Source: Kumtagia ephedrae (GTDB taxonomy: Bacteria > Pseudomonadota > Alphaproteobacteria > Rhizobiales > Rhizobiaceae). Taken from it: a stretch of 33,712 bases of DNA. The stretch covers positions 1 through 33,712 of the forward strand of contig NZ_PXYK01000042.1 of the NCBI RefSeq assembly GCF_003012745.1, read 5' to 3'. The position numbers were made by a program, and so were the translations under genes. Positions 32,561 through 33,712 of the stretch are shown here, in pieces. The notes below the pieces were generated by a model, which saw only the letters and a program-made list of their open reading frames with translations, did not search any database and had not been told where the DNA came from. Positions within the stretch are counted from its first letter, which is position 1. Each line of letters begins with the position of its first letter.

Positions 32561-32602
32561 GCGGGCGTGGCGGAACCGGTAGACGCAAGGGACTTAAAAT
32601 CC
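32561..32602 (+). pseudogene. 5' half of tRNA-Leu (UAA), 3' half missing
   Basis: The 42 bases agree with the first part of a leucine tRNA: GCGGGCG, then TGGCGGAACCGGTAGACGC, then AGGGA-CTTAAAA-TCC with anticodon TAA. After that the pairing partner TCCCT is broken (TCCGG) and no variable arm, T arm of GTTCRANYC form, or 3' acceptor strand with CCA follows; a GGGTTC/ATCCC stretch at 32603-32617 only vaguely recalls a T arm. A TATACC sequence ~15 bases upstream could be its -10. Likely the end left at a tRNA attachment site after integration or deletion. Confidence 0.6.
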
Positions 32603-32718
32603 GGGTTCTGCCATCCCGATGTGTCCCGCGCAGTCACCCAATGTCGTAGGTTTCCTGGATTCCAAGGCACAGTAGGGGGTGTTTTGTACTCCCTAATCCC
32701 GATCGATAGTTAGGCGTC

Positions 32719-32740
32719 CGGTGCCAATTGCGGTGCCAAT
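32719..32740. repeat. Tandem CGGTGCCAAT repeats
   Basis: CGGTGCCAAT occurs at 32719-32728 and again at 32731-32740 (period 12), in the gap between the tRNA fragment and the first small gene. Could be integrase arm-type or regulator sites; function unknown. Confidence 0.5.
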
Positions 32741-32790
32741 CGTTTCCTGCGAAAATAGTTCGTGCGATAATTTTGGAGGGGAGCCGAAAA

Positions 32791-33003
32791 ATGCGCTTTG
32801 CCCTCTTCACGCGAACTCTGCCGGCCAACGTCAGGGTGTATATCAATCCGGCACACGTTGTCGCCGTCGACACCTTCGCGAACTACACCAGAATCCACAC
32901 GCTCGCAGCCGCCCAGGACAGTATTGGCCCTATGCACACGATTGGAGTTGTCGAGGGCATCGACCAAGTCATCTCTGCGCTCCAGCACGCAGCAACCGGC
33001 TAG
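32791..33003 (+). CDS. Small conserved-looking protein, 70 residues
   Basis: Starts MRFALFTRTLPANVRVYINP at 32791 with a strong GGAGGGG (32775-32781). The pattern of a strand with VYINPAHVVAVD, a variable strand, and a final VVEGIDQVISALQHA helix vaguely recalls small FlbD-like or 'VYINP' proteins found in rhizobial genomes and mobile regions. No signal peptide or membrane segment. No function can be assigned; it lies in the region after the tRNA fragment and may be cargo of a mobile element. Confidence 0.6.
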   Translation: MRFALFTRTLPANVRVYINPAHVVAVDTFANYTRIHTLAAAQDSIGPMHTIGVVEGIDQVISALQHAATG

Positions 33004-33166
33004 TCGCCTTGGCGTCGCCACTTTGTCCGCTGTTTTGTCGCGGCGCACCGACGCTCAACGGGAAATTACTTGACTGCCGTCGGTCTGCCCGTTTTCGATG
33101 CGGCGAAAGGCCCGGCCACGTCTCCGCAACCGGGCACGGGCTGATTCTTCTATTCGAATGAAGCCA

Positions 33167-33319
33167 TCATTGAGCGGGCGCGGGCTGGGCCGGCTGTTCC
33201 GTGGTCGCTGGCGGCGCGGCGGTTTCCATAGGTGCCTCGGCGCCAGGCATCATCATGAAGTAGCCGATGATAAGAATGATCACGACAGCGGCCGCGATAA
33301 TCCAGTTTCGCTGATTCAT
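33167..33319 (-). CDS. 50-residue single-span membrane protein
   Basis: Reads MNQRNWIIAAAVVIILIIGY to Phe-Met-Met-Met, one strong membrane helix (about residues 6-24), then a Pro/Ala/Glu/Thr-rich tail likely outside the membrane (PGAEAPMETAAPPATTEQ and on). GTGAGGGA before the ATG overlaps the stop codon of the upstream gene (33330-33548), so the two are coupled. Small proteins of this kind are common and unassigned in Rhizobiales. Confidence 0.65.
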   Translation of the reverse strand: MNQRNWIIAAAVVIILIIGYFMMMPGAEAPMETAAPPATTEQPAQPAPAQ

Positions 33320-33329
33320 TTGATGTCCC

Positions 33330-33548
33330 TCACTGCGCCCCCGCTCGTGAGGATGACATGCCGAGACATAAAGAAAAAGCCCCGCCTACTCGTTCCAGAA
33401 ATTTGCGCCAGCCATTGAACTGTCGGGTTGGGTGTATCCACTTGTTCAGTTCGGTATCCCAGCCGAAGCGCCTAGCGATCAGACCGGCAATTATTGCGAA
33501 CGCGAAGAGTGCCGTCATGTAGCCGAGGACTGCAAATATCTGCTGCAT
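33330..33548 (-). CDS. 72-residue membrane protein
   Basis: Starts MQQIFAVLGYMTALFAFAII with a membrane helix (about residues 4-25), followed by a basic, aromatic segment (ARRFGWDTELNKWIHPTRQF) and a second weakly hydrophobic stretch (GGAFSLCLGM). The second ATG of ATG-ACG-ATG is chosen because AAGGAG ends directly before the first. The stop TGA is 10 bases before the ATG of the 50-residue gene, so they form a two-gene unit of small membrane proteins. Function unknown. Confidence 0.6.
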   Translation of the reverse strand: MQQIFAVLGYMTALFAFAIIAGLIARRFGWDTELNKWIHPTRQFNGWRKFLERVGGAFSLCLGMSSSRAGAQ

Positions 33549-33599
33549 CGTCATCTCCTTCGATGCTTGAAGGATTGTGGCACGAATCTGTCAAACGGC

Positions 33600-33712
33600 T
33601 TGCAAAACTGACCCCGGATCGGCGTCCAATTTTGACCCCCTTTTGGTGCACGACGTTGAGCGCCCGACCGGGTAGAGCTGGTCGGGGTTGCGCAGCCCGG
33701 TCGGGCGCGTTG
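33600..33712. mobile_element. Probable end of an insertion sequence, cut by window edge
   Basis: TGACCCC occurs twice as ACTGACCCC (33608-33616) and TTTTGACCCCC (33630-33640), a repeat style seen at ends of IS21-type elements in rhizobia. Next to it is a perfect 13-bp inverted repeat, GCGCCCGACCGGG (33660-33672) with CCCGGTCGGGCGC (33696-33708), like the terminator hairpin after an IS gene. The transposase would lie beyond the window. Family assignment is from memory of such ends only. Confidence 0.4.

Noticed and set aside
32561-32640. Group I intron in tRNA-Leu(UAA)
   Set aside because: Such introns sit inside the anticodon loop; here the loop TTAAAA is uninterrupted, and no tRNA 3' half appears downstream in the window.

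Overview
The window looks like chromosome of a high-GC alphaproteobacterium, most likely a Rhizobiales member near Mesorhizobium or its relatives. The evidence is the wording of the ribosomal and RNA polymerase proteins, promoters close to CTTGnC-N17-CTATnT, and LexA boxes of the alphaproteobacterial direct-repeat type (GTTC-N7-GTTC). The genus is an inference.

Left part (1-6.8 kb): the N-terminal half of tuf (EF-Tu, minus strand), a VOC protein, a lipobox-bearing L,D-transpeptidase, tRNA-Leu(GAG), lipB and a gamma-glutamyltransferase. Then come a 28-codon membrane microprotein gene behind a clear promoter with an embedded SOS box, and a decayed ISAs1-type insertion sequence.

Core (6.9-19.3 kb): the beta operon secE-nusG-rplK-rplA-rplJ-rplL-rpoB-rpoC. 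It has a good promoter, structured leaders before rplK and rplJ, a cluster of hairpins between rplL and rpoB, and a strong intrinsic terminator after rpoC. The str operon (rpsL-rpsG-fusA) that follows rpoC in many relatives is absent, and so is a tRNA-Trp before secE.

Right part (19.4-32.5 kb): housekeeping and accessory genes. They are a monooxygenase-like ABM protein, a two-gene molybdopterin oxidoreductase/ferredoxin-reductase operon, a DinB-type polymerase with an N-terminal four-cysteine motif and its own SOS box shared with a divergent GNAT gene, a secreted-type tail-collar/RTX fusion protein, a PiT phosphate transporter, NUDIX, xanthine phosphoribosyltransferase, a tandem universal stress protein, a molybdopterin-binding-domain protein, WrbA, and a membrane-anchored alpha/beta hydrolase whose Shine-Dalgarno lies inside a perfect 11-bp hairpin.

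Right edge (32.56-33.7 kb): the 5' half of a tRNA-Leu(UAA) gene that stops after the anticodon loop, followed by non-tRNA sequence, short tandem repeats, three small genes and what looks like an IS end. This resembles an integration scar.

The most interesting item is the SOS-boxed microprotein at 5065-5203. In size, membrane character and promoter design it resembles the small SOS-induced division inhibitor idea known from Caulobacter (SidA). With the second SOS box at dinB, the window holds two candidate LexA-controlled loci.
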